A stretch of DNA of 64,000 nucleotides from Anoxybacillus amylolyticus. Its GTDB lineage: Bacteria > Bacillota > Bacilli > Bacillales > Anoxybacillaceae. The notes beneath the pieces are model-generated. The model was not told the DNA's origin, searched no databases, and saw only the letters and a list, made by a program, of their open reading frames with translations. Below, piece after piece: positions 42,518-50,580 of the stretch (positions are counted from its first letter, which is position 1; every line of letters starts with the position of its first letter). The stretch spans positions 2,770,745 through 2,834,744 of the forward strand of contig NZ_CP015438.1 of NCBI RefSeq assembly GCF_001634285.1, given 5' to 3'. The position numbers were made by a program, and so were the translations under genes.

Positions 42518-43476
42518 TGTTTTTCTTCCTTTCCGAGCGATTCATGCGTTTTAGCCCATGCAATCGTTCGGGCTAGTCCTTCCTCAAACGTAACCGTCGG
42601 TTCATAGCCAAATGCTTGTTTCGCCTTTGTAATATCCGCCCACGTTGCTTTTACATCGCCAAGGCGTGTAGGAGCACAATTCACTTTCATGTCTGGAAAC
42701 TCGTTTCGCAAATGGCTTAGCAGTTGCTCCATCGTAATCGGGCGCCCTGCTCCTAAATTAAAAATATCGCTGCTTCCATTTCGCTGCAACGCCAAAATCA
42801 TTCCAGTGACAATGTCATCGACATACGTATAGTCACGAGCAGCATTCCCGTATACCGTAATCGTTTCGTTTCGCAACAGTTGCTGGATAAATCGGCTAAT
42901 TGCCATATCTGGCCGTCCCCACGGACCATACACCGTAAAATAACGAAAAATTGTGAGTTGGTAGCCAAACAACTGCGCATAAGCATGACAAAACGATTCT
43001 GCGCCGTATTTCGCAGCGGCATACGGTGAAACGACTCGTCCAGTCGCCATTTCTTCTTTTAACGGCCTCTCTCCTAAATCTCCGTATACGGAAGAAGAAG
43101 ACGCAAACAGCACATGCTCTGTCCCTACGTTTCCTGCTGCTTTTAGTACGTTAATCGTCGCCTTAATGTCGTAATCGACGTACGCGAGCGGCTGTAAAAG
43201 TGAATTAGGAACGCCGGGCAATGCCGCTAAATGATATACGACATTTGGTTTGTATTCTTGAAAAGTTTGTGCTACTTTCTCTTCCTCCAATAAGTCTATT
43301 TCATACAGCCGGACACGGTACCCATTTGTCAACGTTTGAAACTGTTTTCGCTTCCTTTCAATCGAATAATAAGGATGAAAACAATCAATGACCGCCACAT
43401 CATAGCCGCACGAAAGAAGGCGCGCCACAAGATGGCTGCCGATAAATCCAGCACCGCCTGTTACTAAAATATTCAA
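42514..43476 (-). CDS. NAD-dependent sugar-nucleotide epimerase/dehydratase
   Basis: A 320-residue extended short-chain dehydrogenase. NILVTGGAGFIGSHLVARL (2-20) binds NAD, SSSSVYGD gives the catalytic serine/threonine region and SPYAAAKYGAE carries the Y152-x3-K156 pair; FRYFTVYGPWGRPDMA is the substrate loop seen in UDP-glucuronate and UDP-glucose 4-epimerases. Starts with TTG at 43476 after GGGGTGG. Product could be UDP-galactose or UDP-galacturonate; unresolved. Confidence 0.85.
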   Translation of the reverse strand: MNILVTGGAGFIGSHLVARLLSCGYDVAVIDCFHPYYSIERKRKQFQTLTNGYRVRLYEIDLLEEEKVAQTFQEYKPNVVYHLAALPGVPNSLLQPLAYVDYDIKATINVLKAAGNVGTEHVLFASSSSVYGDLGERPLKEEMATGRVVSPYAAAKYGAESFCHAYAQLFGYQLTIFRYFTVYGPWGRPDMAISRFIQQLLRNETITVYGNAARDYTYVDDIVTGMILALQRNGSSDIFNLGAGRPITMEQLLSHLRNEFPDMKVNCAPTRLGDVKATWADITKAKQAFGYEPTVTFEEGLARTIAWAKTHESLGKEEKQ

Positions 43477-43541
43477 TCATTCCACCCCATCGTTTACATT
43501 GTACATAAAGAAGATAACAAAAACAGCGCATTTTCAAAAGC

Positions 43542-43573
43542 AAAAAACCTTGCTATAATACAAGGTTTTTTGC
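43542..43573. terminator. Terminator between the iron lipoprotein and the epimerase operon
   Basis: AAAAACCTTG pairs with CAAGGTTTTTT around an 8-base loop; T-runs on both sides make it usable in either direction. It closes the lipoprotein transcript. Confidence 0.85.
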
Positions 43574-43583
43574 TTCGTACTCA

Positions 43584-44771
43584 TTATTTCGCTTTCTCGA
43601 TTGCAGCATGCAATGTCACTTCGATTTGTTTGAGCAATTTCTCGCCTTCTTCTTTGTTTTTCGCTTTTGCAGCTTCTAAATATTTGTGTGCTTGATCGTT
43701 CAACGTTGTGAACGCTTGCTCTCCTAAAAGCGTTTTTAAGTCACTGCCAATCATATCGATAAATAATGCCCCTTCAAGCGCTGTCACTGCTGATTTATCT
43801 TGTCCCCAGTTTTCTTCGCTCTCCTCATATTCATGGAGCGCTACTTTTGCCCAACCACGAATAAATGCTTTATTAATAGCTATTGGGTCTAACGTTTTGA
43901 CATCTGTTTGCAAATCAAATTGTTGCAGAATGTAATCTGCCTCTTCTGGCGCATGCTTTTTCATATACGGATATACGGATTGATAAAATGCCCATCCTTC
44001 CGCTTGCTCCACTTTCGCTTCGTCAGCGTTCTCTTTCGCCTCCGCAGCAGCTTTCGATGCATATCCATGTGGGAGCGCACCTGTTGCAAGGTAGAATGTC
44101 TTCATCAACGTTTTATCAATAACTTGTTTGCCAAGCGCAAACGCTAACGCGTCTCCTTTTTCTACCGCGCTTTCAATGTCAGAAAACGCTCCGTTAATTG
44201 TATCAACAAGGTTCGTGCCGTACGCTGCGTCACGTTTTTCTACTGTCGATTGCAAAATCGCATAAAATTCTTTCGCTTCTTCCACTTCTTCTTTTACTTT
44301 CTCTTGGTTCCCCCAATGTTCTTCCACTTCGGTAAATTCGTGTTTAATCGTTGCATAAAATACTTTTTGCATTAATTTATCAAAAAGTTGCTTGACGACC
44401 ATCGGTGCCATCGACCCGTCTTTTCCAGCGCTTAATGCGGCAGTAATATGTTGGTCAAGCGTATCTTGAAACTCCGCATCGCGTTTTTGCACTAATGCCT
44501 GCAATTTCGTCGTGTAAATGGTTGTTACTTTATCAAAGTCAACTTTTTCGCCCGTTTTTGCTTTTTCTAATTCTGTCACCGCTTCTTTAAACGCTTCGCC
44601 ATAATTGATTTCTTCTTTTTCCCCTTCCGATTTCTCTGTTTGTTCCGTTTTTTCGGTCTTCTCTGCTTGTTTCTCTGTTGTAGCTGTCTTTTCTGTGTTT
44701 CCGCAGCCTGCTAATACACCTCCCGCTAGTAAAAACATCGCAAATACTGCTTTTAACTGCCGTTTTTTCAT
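43584..44771 (-). CDS. Fur-controlled lipoprotein with repeated helical iron-binding-like domain
   Basis: A 395-residue lipoprotein: lipobox LAGC with Cys23, then a lysine/glutamate/threonine-rich linker (24-55) and a helical body. The body looks repetitive: QKRDAEFQDTLDQH (95-108) and EKRDAAYGTNLVD (178-190); KQLFDKLMQKVFYATIKHEF and KQVIDKTLMKTFYLATGALP; and the acidic motif HEFTEVEEHWGNQ (144-156) recurs as HEYEESEENWGQD (313-325). Two Fur boxes cover its promoter. Probably binds iron outside the membrane for the FTR1 permease. No firm family name. Confidence 0.7.
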   Translation of the reverse strand: MKKRQLKAVFAMFLLAGGVLAGCGNTEKTATTEKQAEKTEKTEQTEKSEGEKEEINYGEAFKEAVTELEKAKTGEKVDFDKVTTIYTTKLQALVQKRDAEFQDTLDQHITAALSAGKDGSMAPMVVKQLFDKLMQKVFYATIKHEFTEVEEHWGNQEKVKEEVEEAKEFYAILQSTVEKRDAAYGTNLVDTINGAFSDIESAVEKGDALAFALGKQVIDKTLMKTFYLATGALPHGYASKAAAEAKENADEAKVEQAEGWAFYQSVYPYMKKHAPEEADYILQQFDLQTDVKTLDPIAINKAFIRGWAKVALHEYEESEENWGQDKSAVTALEGALFIDMIGSDLKTLLGEQAFTTLNDQAHKYLEAAKAKNKEEGEKLLKQIEVTLHAAIEKAK

Positions 44772-44791
44772 TATGTATCCCCCTCTAATAT

Positions 44792-44849
44792 ATGATAACG
44801 ATTTTCATTCACGATTATGATTATAGTAGAGAACGATTTTCACTGTCAA
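44792..44849 (-). promoter_or_regulatory. Promoter with two Fur boxes upstream of the lipoprotein gene
   Basis: Minus strand TTGACA (44844-44849), 18-base spacer, TATAAT (44820-44825). TGAAAATCGTTCTCT (44828-44842) lies in the spacer and TGAAAATCGTTATCA (44792-44806) downstream of the start point; both match the Fur 7-1-7 repeat with few mismatches. Tight iron repression is expected. Confidence 0.85.
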
Positions 44850-44865
44850 TATTAAAAAATAAAAA

Positions 44866-44887
44866 AGCAGCCCAAAAAGGACTGCTT
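44866..44887 (-). terminator. Terminator of trxA
   Basis: AGCAGTCC pairs with GGGCTGCT (one mismatch) around a T-rich loop, followed by TTTTTTATTTTTT on the minus strand. Confidence 0.85.
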
Positions 44888-44895
44888 GCTAAAAA

Positions 44896-45210
44896 TTATA
44901 GATGTTTATTGAGCAAGCTAACGAGCGCTTCTTTTGGTTGGAAGCCAATCGTTTTGTCCACTACTTCCCCGTTTTTAAAGACGAGAAGTGTTGGAATGCT
45001 CATCACGCCAAATTTCCCTGCTGTATCTGGGGTTTCATCGACGTTGACTTTGACGATTTTTACTTTATCGCCCATTTCTTGATCAAGCTCTTCCAATACT
45101 GGAGCAATCATGCGGCATGGTCCGCACCAAGGCGCCCAAAAATCGACTAACGTTACTCCTGTGCTTGTTTCTGTTACAAATGTTTGATCCGTCGCATTGA
45201 CGATAGCCAT
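44896..45210 (-). CDS. trxA: Thioredoxin
   Basis: A 104-residue thiol-disulfide reductase. The redox motif WCGPC places the cysteines at 29 and 32; the cis-proline loop is MSIPTLLVFKNGE. I chose ATG 45210 (MAIVNATDQ) since AGGAGG lies upstream and the product is the B. subtilis length; the frame opens 26 codons earlier. In B. subtilis uvrC follows directly; here a 7.7 kb block intervenes. Confidence 0.97.
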   Translation of the reverse strand: MAIVNATDQTFVTETSTGVTLVDFWAPWCGPCRMIAPVLEELDQEMGDKVKIVKVNVDETPDTAGKFGVMSIPTLLVFKNGEVVDKTIGFQPKEALVSLLNKHL

Positions 45211-45323
45211 CTTCATTCCTCCTATTTCATTACTCGTGTAAGCAAAGTATACCACTTTCTTGCATGGGGTGCTAATGATTTGCTTCATTTGTAATATTTG
45301 CGTTCACTAAATAATTATAACTG

Positions 45324-45361
45324 AAAAGCGAGCAAAGCTTCACCCGCTTTGCTCGCTTTTT
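45324..45361 (-). terminator. Terminator of etfA
   Basis: AAAAGCGAGCAAAG(C) pairs with CTTTGCTCGCTTTT flanking a GGGTGAAG-type loop; long perfect stem directly after the etfA stop, with T-runs on both sides. Confidence 0.85.
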
Positions 45362-45363
45362 TA

Positions 45364-46341
45364 TTAAGAATGGACTTTCAGCTTTTTGAATTCTTCTGTT
45401 AATAGTGGTACGACTTCAAACAAATCGCCGACAATGCCGTAGTCTGCTACTTTGAAAATATTTGCTTCTGGGTCTTTGTTAATAGCAACAATGACTTTCG
45501 AGTTCGACATGCCAGCTAAATGTTGAATCGCGCCAGAAATGCCGCACGCAATGTATAAATCTGGCGTAACGACTTTTCCTGTTTGCCCGATTTGCAACGA
45601 ATAGTCGCAATAGCCTGCGTCGCACGCACCGCGTGATGCACCAACTGCACCACCTAATACATCCGCCAATTCTTGTAGTGGCTTAAAGCCATCTTCACTT
45701 TTCACTCCACGTCCGCCAGCAACGATCACTTTTGCCTCCGATAAATCGACACCTTCTGCTGTTTTACGGACGATTTCCTTCACAATCGTACGCAAATCTT
45801 TAATCTCGACAGAAAGGCTTATCACCTCACCAGTGCGAGCATCGTCGCGGGAAAGCGCTGGAATATTGTTCGGACGAACAGTAATAAAGATAAGACCGTC
45901 CTTAACAACTTTTTTCTCAAACGCTTTTCCGGAATAGATGGGACGAGTGAACAATAGCTCTCCATCTTTTTCTTCAATCGCCACAACGTCCGAAACAAGC
46001 CCGGCGTTTAATTTCGTCGCTAGTTTAGGTGATAAATCTTTTCCCAATGCCGTATGACCAAATACAATACCTTCTGGCTTTTCCGCTTCGACGACCGCCA
46101 TTAACGCTTGGCTGTATCCGTCAGGTGTATATACTTTTAACTGTGCATGTTCGACAACGACTACACGGTCTGCTCCGTGCGCAATTAATTCGTTTGCGTG
46201 CGATTGCACATTTTCTCCTACTAATACGGCAACGACTTCGCCGCCTTGTGCGATCGTTTTTGCTGCCGCAATTGCTTCTAGTGATACGTTTCGTAATGAT
46301 CCGTCACGAATTTCCGCTAATGAAATCACTTTTCGTGTCAT
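45364..46341 (-). CDS. etfA: Electron transfer flavoprotein alpha subunit
   Basis: A 325-residue FAD-binding subunit that passes electrons from acyl-CoA dehydrogenases to the quinone pool. The C-terminal FAD domain includes VIVAGGRGVKSEDGF, GASRGACDAGY, QIGQTGKVVTPDLYIACGIS and VAINKDPEANIF. Start ATG 46341 (MTRKVISL) follows GGGGGGACGG; the frame opens 19 codons earlier inside etfB. Overlaps no gene after this correction. Confidence 0.95.
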   Translation of the reverse strand: MTRKVISLAEIRDGSLRNVSLEAIAAAKTIAQGGEVVAVLVGENVQSHANELIAHGADRVVVVEHAQLKVYTPDGYSQALMAVVEAEKPEGIVFGHTALGKDLSPKLATKLNAGLVSDVVAIEEKDGELLFTRPIYSGKAFEKKVVKDGLIFITVRPNNIPALSRDDARTGEVISLSVEIKDLRTIVKEIVRKTAEGVDLSEAKVIVAGGRGVKSEDGFKPLQELADVLGGAVGASRGACDAGYCDYSLQIGQTGKVVTPDLYIACGISGAIQHLAGMSNSKVIVAINKDPEANIFKVADYGIVGDLFEVVPLLTEEFKKLKVHS

Positions 46342-46360
46342 ATTCCGTCCCCCCAGTAAC

Positions 46361-47134
46361 TTAAATAACTTTTGCTTCGGTGCGCAATAGTGTAACAAGC
46401 TCTTTTACTTGATCTGTTAGTTCCCCTTGTAAAATCTTCCCTGCTTCTTTTTTCGGCGGCAAGAAAATTTCAACCGTCTTCGTTTTTGCTTCAACATCGT
46501 CTTCATCCAAATCTAAATCATCTAATTCTACTTCATCGAGCGGTTTCTTTTTCGCTTTCATAATGCCTGGAAGCGAAGGATAACGCGGCTCGTTTAAGCC
46601 TTGTTGTGCTGTGACTAACAGTGGCAACGACGCTTCAATGACTTCTTCATCCCCTTCGACGTCGCGAACAATAGTCGCTTTATCGCCATCGATATCTAGT
46701 TTCGTAATGGTTGTCACATACGGAATACCAAGCAATTCTGCCACGCGCGGACCAACTTGTCCAGAACCGCCGTCAATCGCCACGTTACCTGCTAAAATTA
46801 AGTGTGGCTCTTTATCTTTTAAGTATTCTGCCAATACTTTTGCCGTCGTAAATTGATCGCTTTCTTCGACGTCGTCTTCGATGTTAATTAATACCGCCTT
46901 ATCGCATCCCATCGCTAACGCTGTGCGCAATTCCTTCTCAGAATCTTCGTTGCCGACTGTGACCACTGTTACTTCGCCACCTACTTTGTCGCGCACTTGA
47001 ATTGCTTCTTCAATCGCATATTCGTCGTATGGGTTAATAATAAATTCAGCGCCTTCTTCATTCACTTTGCCGTTATTAATCACAATTTTTTCTTCTGTGT
47101 CAAATGTGCGCTTCATTAAAACGAAAATGTTCAT
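46361..47134 (-). CDS. etfB: Electron transfer flavoprotein beta subunit
   Basis: A 257-residue AMP-binding subunit partnering EtfA. Signatures are NPYDEYAIEEAIQVRDK near residue 35, ALAMGCDKAVLI, and ILAGNVAIDGGSGQVGPRVAELLG; the C-terminal arm wraps EtfA. It follows fadB by 76 bases and precedes etfA by 19. Confidence 0.96.
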   Translation of the reverse strand: MNIFVLMKRTFDTEEKIVINNGKVNEEGAEFIINPYDEYAIEEAIQVRDKVGGEVTVVTVGNEDSEKELRTALAMGCDKAVLINIEDDVEESDQFTTAKVLAEYLKDKEPHLILAGNVAIDGGSGQVGPRVAELLGIPYVTTITKLDIDGDKATIVRDVEGDEEVIEASLPLLVTAQQGLNEPRYPSLPGIMKAKKKPLDEVELDDLDLDEDDVEAKTKTVEIFLPPKKEAGKILQGELTDQVKELVTLLRTEAKVI

Positions 47135-47210
47135 GGAAACCCCTCCTTATGTTTGTGGAACATTTGTTCAGTTTGAAACATTCTGTAAATTTAAGGCAAA
47201 AACAATCGGT

Positions 47211-47984
47211 TTATTTGCCGCGGAATTGCGCTGGACGCTTTTCAATAAACGCTTGCACGCCTTCTTTTGCGTCTTCGGACATAAACACGCTGCCAAACAA
47301 CACCGCTTCCTTTTCGACGGCTTCGTGGAATGTGCTTGCTTTTGCCGCTTGCAGCAATTCAATTGTTGCTTGCACGGAAATCGGGCTCTTTTGCGCAACT
47401 TTCTTAGCGAGCGTTTTCGCTTCTTCCAGCAGTTTCTCCTCTGGCACTGCTTTATTCGCTAATCCCCATTGCACCGCTTCTGTCCCGGTAATTGGCTCGC
47501 TCGTCCACATCATTTCTAACGCTTTGCCGAAACCGACGTAGCGCATTAATCGTTGCGTTCCTGCAAATCCCGGAATTAGCCCAAGCTGCAGCTCTGGCAA
47601 GCCAAGTTTTGCGTTTTCCGCAACAAGCCGAATATGGCATCCCATCGCCAATTCTAATCCGCCACCTAATGCAGCGCCGTGAATCGCTGCAATGACCGGC
47701 TTTGGATATTGCTCAAGCTTCTCCATGACTTGCTGGCCAGCACGCGCCAACGAAGCAGCTTCTTCGCTCGAAGAAACAGCGGTAAACTCTTTAATATCTG
47801 CTCCTGCAGAGAAAAATCTTCCTTCTCCGTGAAGTAGAAGGACACGGACATGTTCATCGTCTTTTAATTCATCTAATAACGATGAAAGCTCTTTCAAAAC
47901 AGCGGAAGATAACGCATTCGCCGGAGGTCGCGAAAAAGTGATAGTCGCGACAAAATCCTCCGTATGCACACTAAAAAACCCCAT
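47211..47984 (-). CDS. fadB: Enoyl-CoA hydratase of the fadR operon
   Basis: A 257-residue crotonase that hydrates trans-2-enoyl-CoA in beta-oxidation. FSAGADIKEF forms the first oxyanion-hole strand and IAAIHGAALGGGLELAMGCHIRL the second with GG; glutamates in GLELA and LPELQLGLIPGFAGTQRL are the catalytic pair. Length is normal. It lies 23 bases after fadR. Confidence 0.94.
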   Translation of the reverse strand: MGFFSVHTEDFVATITFSRPPANALSSAVLKELSSLLDELKDDEHVRVLLLHGEGRFFSAGADIKEFTAVSSSEEAASLARAGQQVMEKLEQYPKPVIAAIHGAALGGGLELAMGCHIRLVAENAKLGLPELQLGLIPGFAGTQRLMRYVGFGKALEMMWTSEPITGTEAVQWGLANKAVPEEKLLEEAKTLAKKVAQKSPISVQATIELLQAAKASTFHEAVEKEAVLFGSVFMSEDAKEGVQAFIEKRPAQFRGK

Positions 47985-48007
47985 GTTTTCCTCTCCCCTT
48001 TATAAAA

Positions 48008-48592
48008 TTAAGAGACCGAACAGCCTCTTATCAGCAGTTCATGCACCGGCTTCGCTAAAGCAGCTAAATCATACTTCTGCTCATTCATCACCCACGTCGT
48101 GACCGTTTCATCAATCGTGCCAAAAATCATTTGCCTTGCTAAGCGAACATCAAGGTCACGGCGAAATTCGCCTGCTTCGATTCCTTCTTTGACGATTTGC
48201 TCCATGACACGCAAATACCCTTTTAACACCTCATTAATTCGCAAACGCAACTCTTTATTCGATTGCCGCAATTCCAATTGGGTCACGATCGCTAAATGGC
48301 GGTCTGCCGACAATAGTTCAAAATGTTTTTTCACCAACAAATATAACTTCTCGGAAGGACGCGAAATTCCTTCTATTTCTTGCTGAATTTTTTCGATAAA
48401 TGCGCCCATTTTTTCTTGAAATAGCGATACGAGAATATCTTCTTTATTTTTGAAATATAAATAAATCGTCCCGTCGGCTACGCCTGCCTGTTTAGCGATT
48501 TTCGAAACTTGCGCTTGGTGGTAGCCGTTTTCAGCAATGACGACTACCGCTGCTTCTATAATTTGCATATACTTTGGTTTACTCCGTTTCAA
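48008..48592 (-). CDS. fadR: TetR-family fatty-acid regulator FadR
   Basis: Represses beta-oxidation genes until long-chain acyl-CoA binds. The N-terminal helix-turn-helix is ENGYHQAQVSKIAKQAGVADGTIYLYFKNKEDIL in pieces; VRLARQMIFGTIDETVTTWVMN in the ligand domain is almost identical to B. subtilis FadR. A TTG start at 48592 after AAGGGG gives 194 residues, the B. subtilis length; the ATG at 48634 lies inside the FadR operator and is unlikely. Confidence 0.93.
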   Translation of the reverse strand: MKRSKPKYMQIIEAAVVVIAENGYHQAQVSKIAKQAGVADGTIYLYFKNKEDILVSLFQEKMGAFIEKIQQEIEGISRPSEKLYLLVKKHFELLSADRHLAIVTQLELRQSNKELRLRINEVLKGYLRVMEQIVKEGIEAGEFRRDLDVRLARQMIFGTIDETVTTWVMNEQKYDLAALAKPVHELLIRGCSVS

Positions 48593-48614
48593 CAAGCATT
48601 CCCCTTCTTCAAAT

Positions 48615-48634
48615 ATGAATGAATAATCATTCAT
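48615..48634. promoter_or_regulatory. Perfect FadR operator
   Basis: ATGAATGAATAATCATTCAT, a complete match to the Bacillus FadR consensus ATGAATGAATANTCATTCAT. It lies a few bases downstream of the fadR -10 box and just before the fadR start, so FadR should repress its own transcript. Confidence 0.93.
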
Positions 48635-48640
48635 ATTTTA

Positions 48641-48670
48641 ATTTTAAAAATTCCCCTTTCTATTTGTCAA
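48641..48670 (-). promoter_or_regulatory. Promoter of fadR-fadB-etfB-etfA
   Basis: Minus strand TTGACA (48665-48670), 18-base spacer, TAAAAT (48641-48646), placed between the lcfA terminator and the FadR operator. Confidence 0.8.
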
Positions 48671-48676
48671 GACAAA

Positions 48677-48697
48677 AAATCAGCCAATGGCTGAAAG
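48677..48697 (-). terminator. Terminator of lcfA
   Basis: TCAGCCA/TGGCTGA palindrome followed by TTTTTTG on the minus strand, starting nine bases after the lcfA stop. It separates lcfA from fadR. Confidence 0.8.
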
Positions 48698-48705
48698 CAT
48701 TGATA

Positions 48706-50376
48706 TTACTTGTTCTTATGTTCTTCAGTAAGCGCACGGCGCAAAATTTTTCCCACTGCTGTTTTCGGCAATTCTTTGCGAAATTCGTAAATACGTGGCA
48801 CTTTGTAAGCCGCAAGACGGCTACGCATAAATTGGTCAAGCTCTTCTTCGGTGCAATGCACTCCTTCTTTTAATACGATAAACGCTTTCACTGTCTCTCC
48901 ACGATATTCGTCTGGAACGCCGATCACGACCGCTTCTTGCACTTTCGGATGTTCATATAGCACTTCTTCTACTTCACGCGGGTAAATGTTGTAGCCGCTC
49001 GCAATAATCATATCTTTTTTCCGGTCGACGATAAAGAAGTAGCCTCGTTCGTCCATATAGCCCATATCGCCTGTGTAAAGCCAGCCATCACGCAAGACGC
49101 TTTCCGTTTCAAACGGCTGGTTCCAATAGCCTTTCATCACTTGCGGGCCGCGAACGACTAACTCGCCAATCTCATTGACGTTCGCTTCTTCTCCTGTTTC
49201 AAGCGACACAATTTTCGCCTCCGTATCCGGCCATGGCACACCAATGCTTCCCTTGACCCTTTCACCGTCCCATAGAAAATTAGAGTGGGTGACCGGAGAT
49301 GCCTCTGTTAGTCCATACCCTTCAATTAGCTTGCCTCCTGTAATTTGCTCAAATTTTTGCTGCACTTCGACCGGAAGTGGAGCGGAGCCGCTAATACATA
49401 CTTTAATCGACGATAAATCATAGTTTGCTAAGGTTGGATGGTTTAAAAGCGCAATATACATCGTTGGCGCGCCTGGGAAAAGCGTCGGTTTTTTCTTTTC
49501 GATCGTTTTTAAGACGGTCTCCACATCAAATTTTGGCAATAAAATCATTTTATACGCTTGCATAATCGATAAATTCATAATTGTCGTCATGCCATACACA
49601 TGAAAAAACGGAAGTACACCTAAAATGACTTCTTCTCCTTTTTGACAACGGTACATCCAATGAGCGCACATAAGTGTATTGGCAATTAAATTGCGGTGGG
49701 TGAGCATCGCTGCTTTCGGAAACCCCGTCGTTCCGCCCGTATATTGCAACAATGCCACGTCTTCGACTGGGTCTATTTCTACGTCCACTTCTTTTGCTGG
49801 CGCTGAGGACATGATACGTTTAAATAAATGTTGGTCACTTTTTTCTTCGATTTGCACAGATGGCTGATTGTGCTTTTTTTGCGCCAATGGGTAAAGCATT
49901 TTTTTCATCAGTGGCAAATAATCTTGGATGCTCGTTACGATTAGGTGCTGAAGCGATGTCCGCCCCTTTACGTTTATCGCTTTCGGATAGAGCATATCTA
50001 ACGTAATGAGCACCGTTGCGCCACTATCGTTTAGCTGATGTTCTAGCTCTCGCTCGGTATACAGCGGATTCGTTTGTACGACGATGCCACCAGCCATCAA
50101 TACCCCGTAATAGCTAATCACCGCTTGCGGACAATTCGGCAACATAATCGAAACGCGGTCTCCTTTTTGTAAACCAAGCTCGCGGAGGTAGTTGGCAAGT
50201 TTTAACGCCTGCTCGTAAAGCTGTTGGAACGTTACACGTTTCCCTAGAAAATCAATCGCTTCTTTTGAACCGAACTGCATGGCGGTTTCTCGCAAATAAT
50301 CAGGCAATCGTTTCGATGGATAGTCCATGTGGTGCGGAATTTGTGGTGGATAATGAGCCAACCAACGTTTTTCCAT
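48706..50376 (-). CDS. lcfA: Long-chain-fatty-acid-CoA ligase
   Basis: A 556-residue adenylate-forming enzyme that activates fatty acids. The P-loop is LQYTGGTTGFPKAAMLTHRN, the adenine-binding motif GYGLTEASPVTHSN, the hinge YTGDMGYMDERGYFFIVDRKKD and the C-terminal catalytic lysine is in KTAVGKILRR. Length matches the family. Its ATG has GGAGGCG upstream. First gene of the fatty-acid cluster; no FadR box was seen directly upstream of it. Confidence 0.95.
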   Translation of the reverse strand: MEKRWLAHYPPQIPHHMDYPSKRLPDYLRETAMQFGSKEAIDFLGKRVTFQQLYEQALKLANYLRELGLQKGDRVSIMLPNCPQAVISYYGVLMAGGIVVQTNPLYTERELEHQLNDSGATVLITLDMLYPKAINVKGRTSLQHLIVTSIQDYLPLMKKMLYPLAQKKHNQPSVQIEEKSDQHLFKRIMSSAPAKEVDVEIDPVEDVALLQYTGGTTGFPKAAMLTHRNLIANTLMCAHWMYRCQKGEEVILGVLPFFHVYGMTTIMNLSIMQAYKMILLPKFDVETVLKTIEKKKPTLFPGAPTMYIALLNHPTLANYDLSSIKVCISGSAPLPVEVQQKFEQITGGKLIEGYGLTEASPVTHSNFLWDGERVKGSIGVPWPDTEAKIVSLETGEEANVNEIGELVVRGPQVMKGYWNQPFETESVLRDGWLYTGDMGYMDERGYFFIVDRKKDMIIASGYNIYPREVEEVLYEHPKVQEAVVIGVPDEYRGETVKAFIVLKEGVHCTEEELDQFMRSRLAAYKVPRIYEFRKELPKTAVGKILRRALTEEHKNK

Positions 50377-50446
50377 AGCATCGCCTCCATTTTAATAATT
50401 ATGACAATTTATTTTTATTGTATTATATTTTTTGAAAATTTACACT

Positions 50447-50481
50447 AAAAAAAATAAGCGCCTGCTCATGCAGGACGCTTT
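50447..50481 (-). terminator. Terminator of yshE and the small membrane gene
   Basis: AAGCGTCCTGC pairs with GCAGGCGCTT (one mismatch) around ATGA, followed by ATTTTTTTT on the minus strand, one base after the small ORF's stop. Confidence 0.88.
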
Positions 50482-50565
50482 TTACGTAAAAAATAACCAA
50501 TACACAATACCAATCGCTAAAAATAACCCACACAACACAAACAATACTTTTGCTAATGTTTCCAT
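50482..50565 (-). CDS. 27-residue single-helix membrane peptide
   Basis: A small gene between yshE and its terminator. ATG 50565 has AGGGGAGC seven bases upstream and the product METLAKVLFVLCGLFLAIGI... ends VYWLFFT: one hydrophobic helix with an N-terminal lysine. A good ribosome site, a terminator right behind it, and position in the yshE transcript support translation. I recognise no family; it may associate with YshE. Confidence 0.6.
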   Translation of the reverse strand: METLAKVLFVLCGLFLAIGIVYWLFFT

Positions 50566-50580
50566 CGGAAGCTCCCCTAT

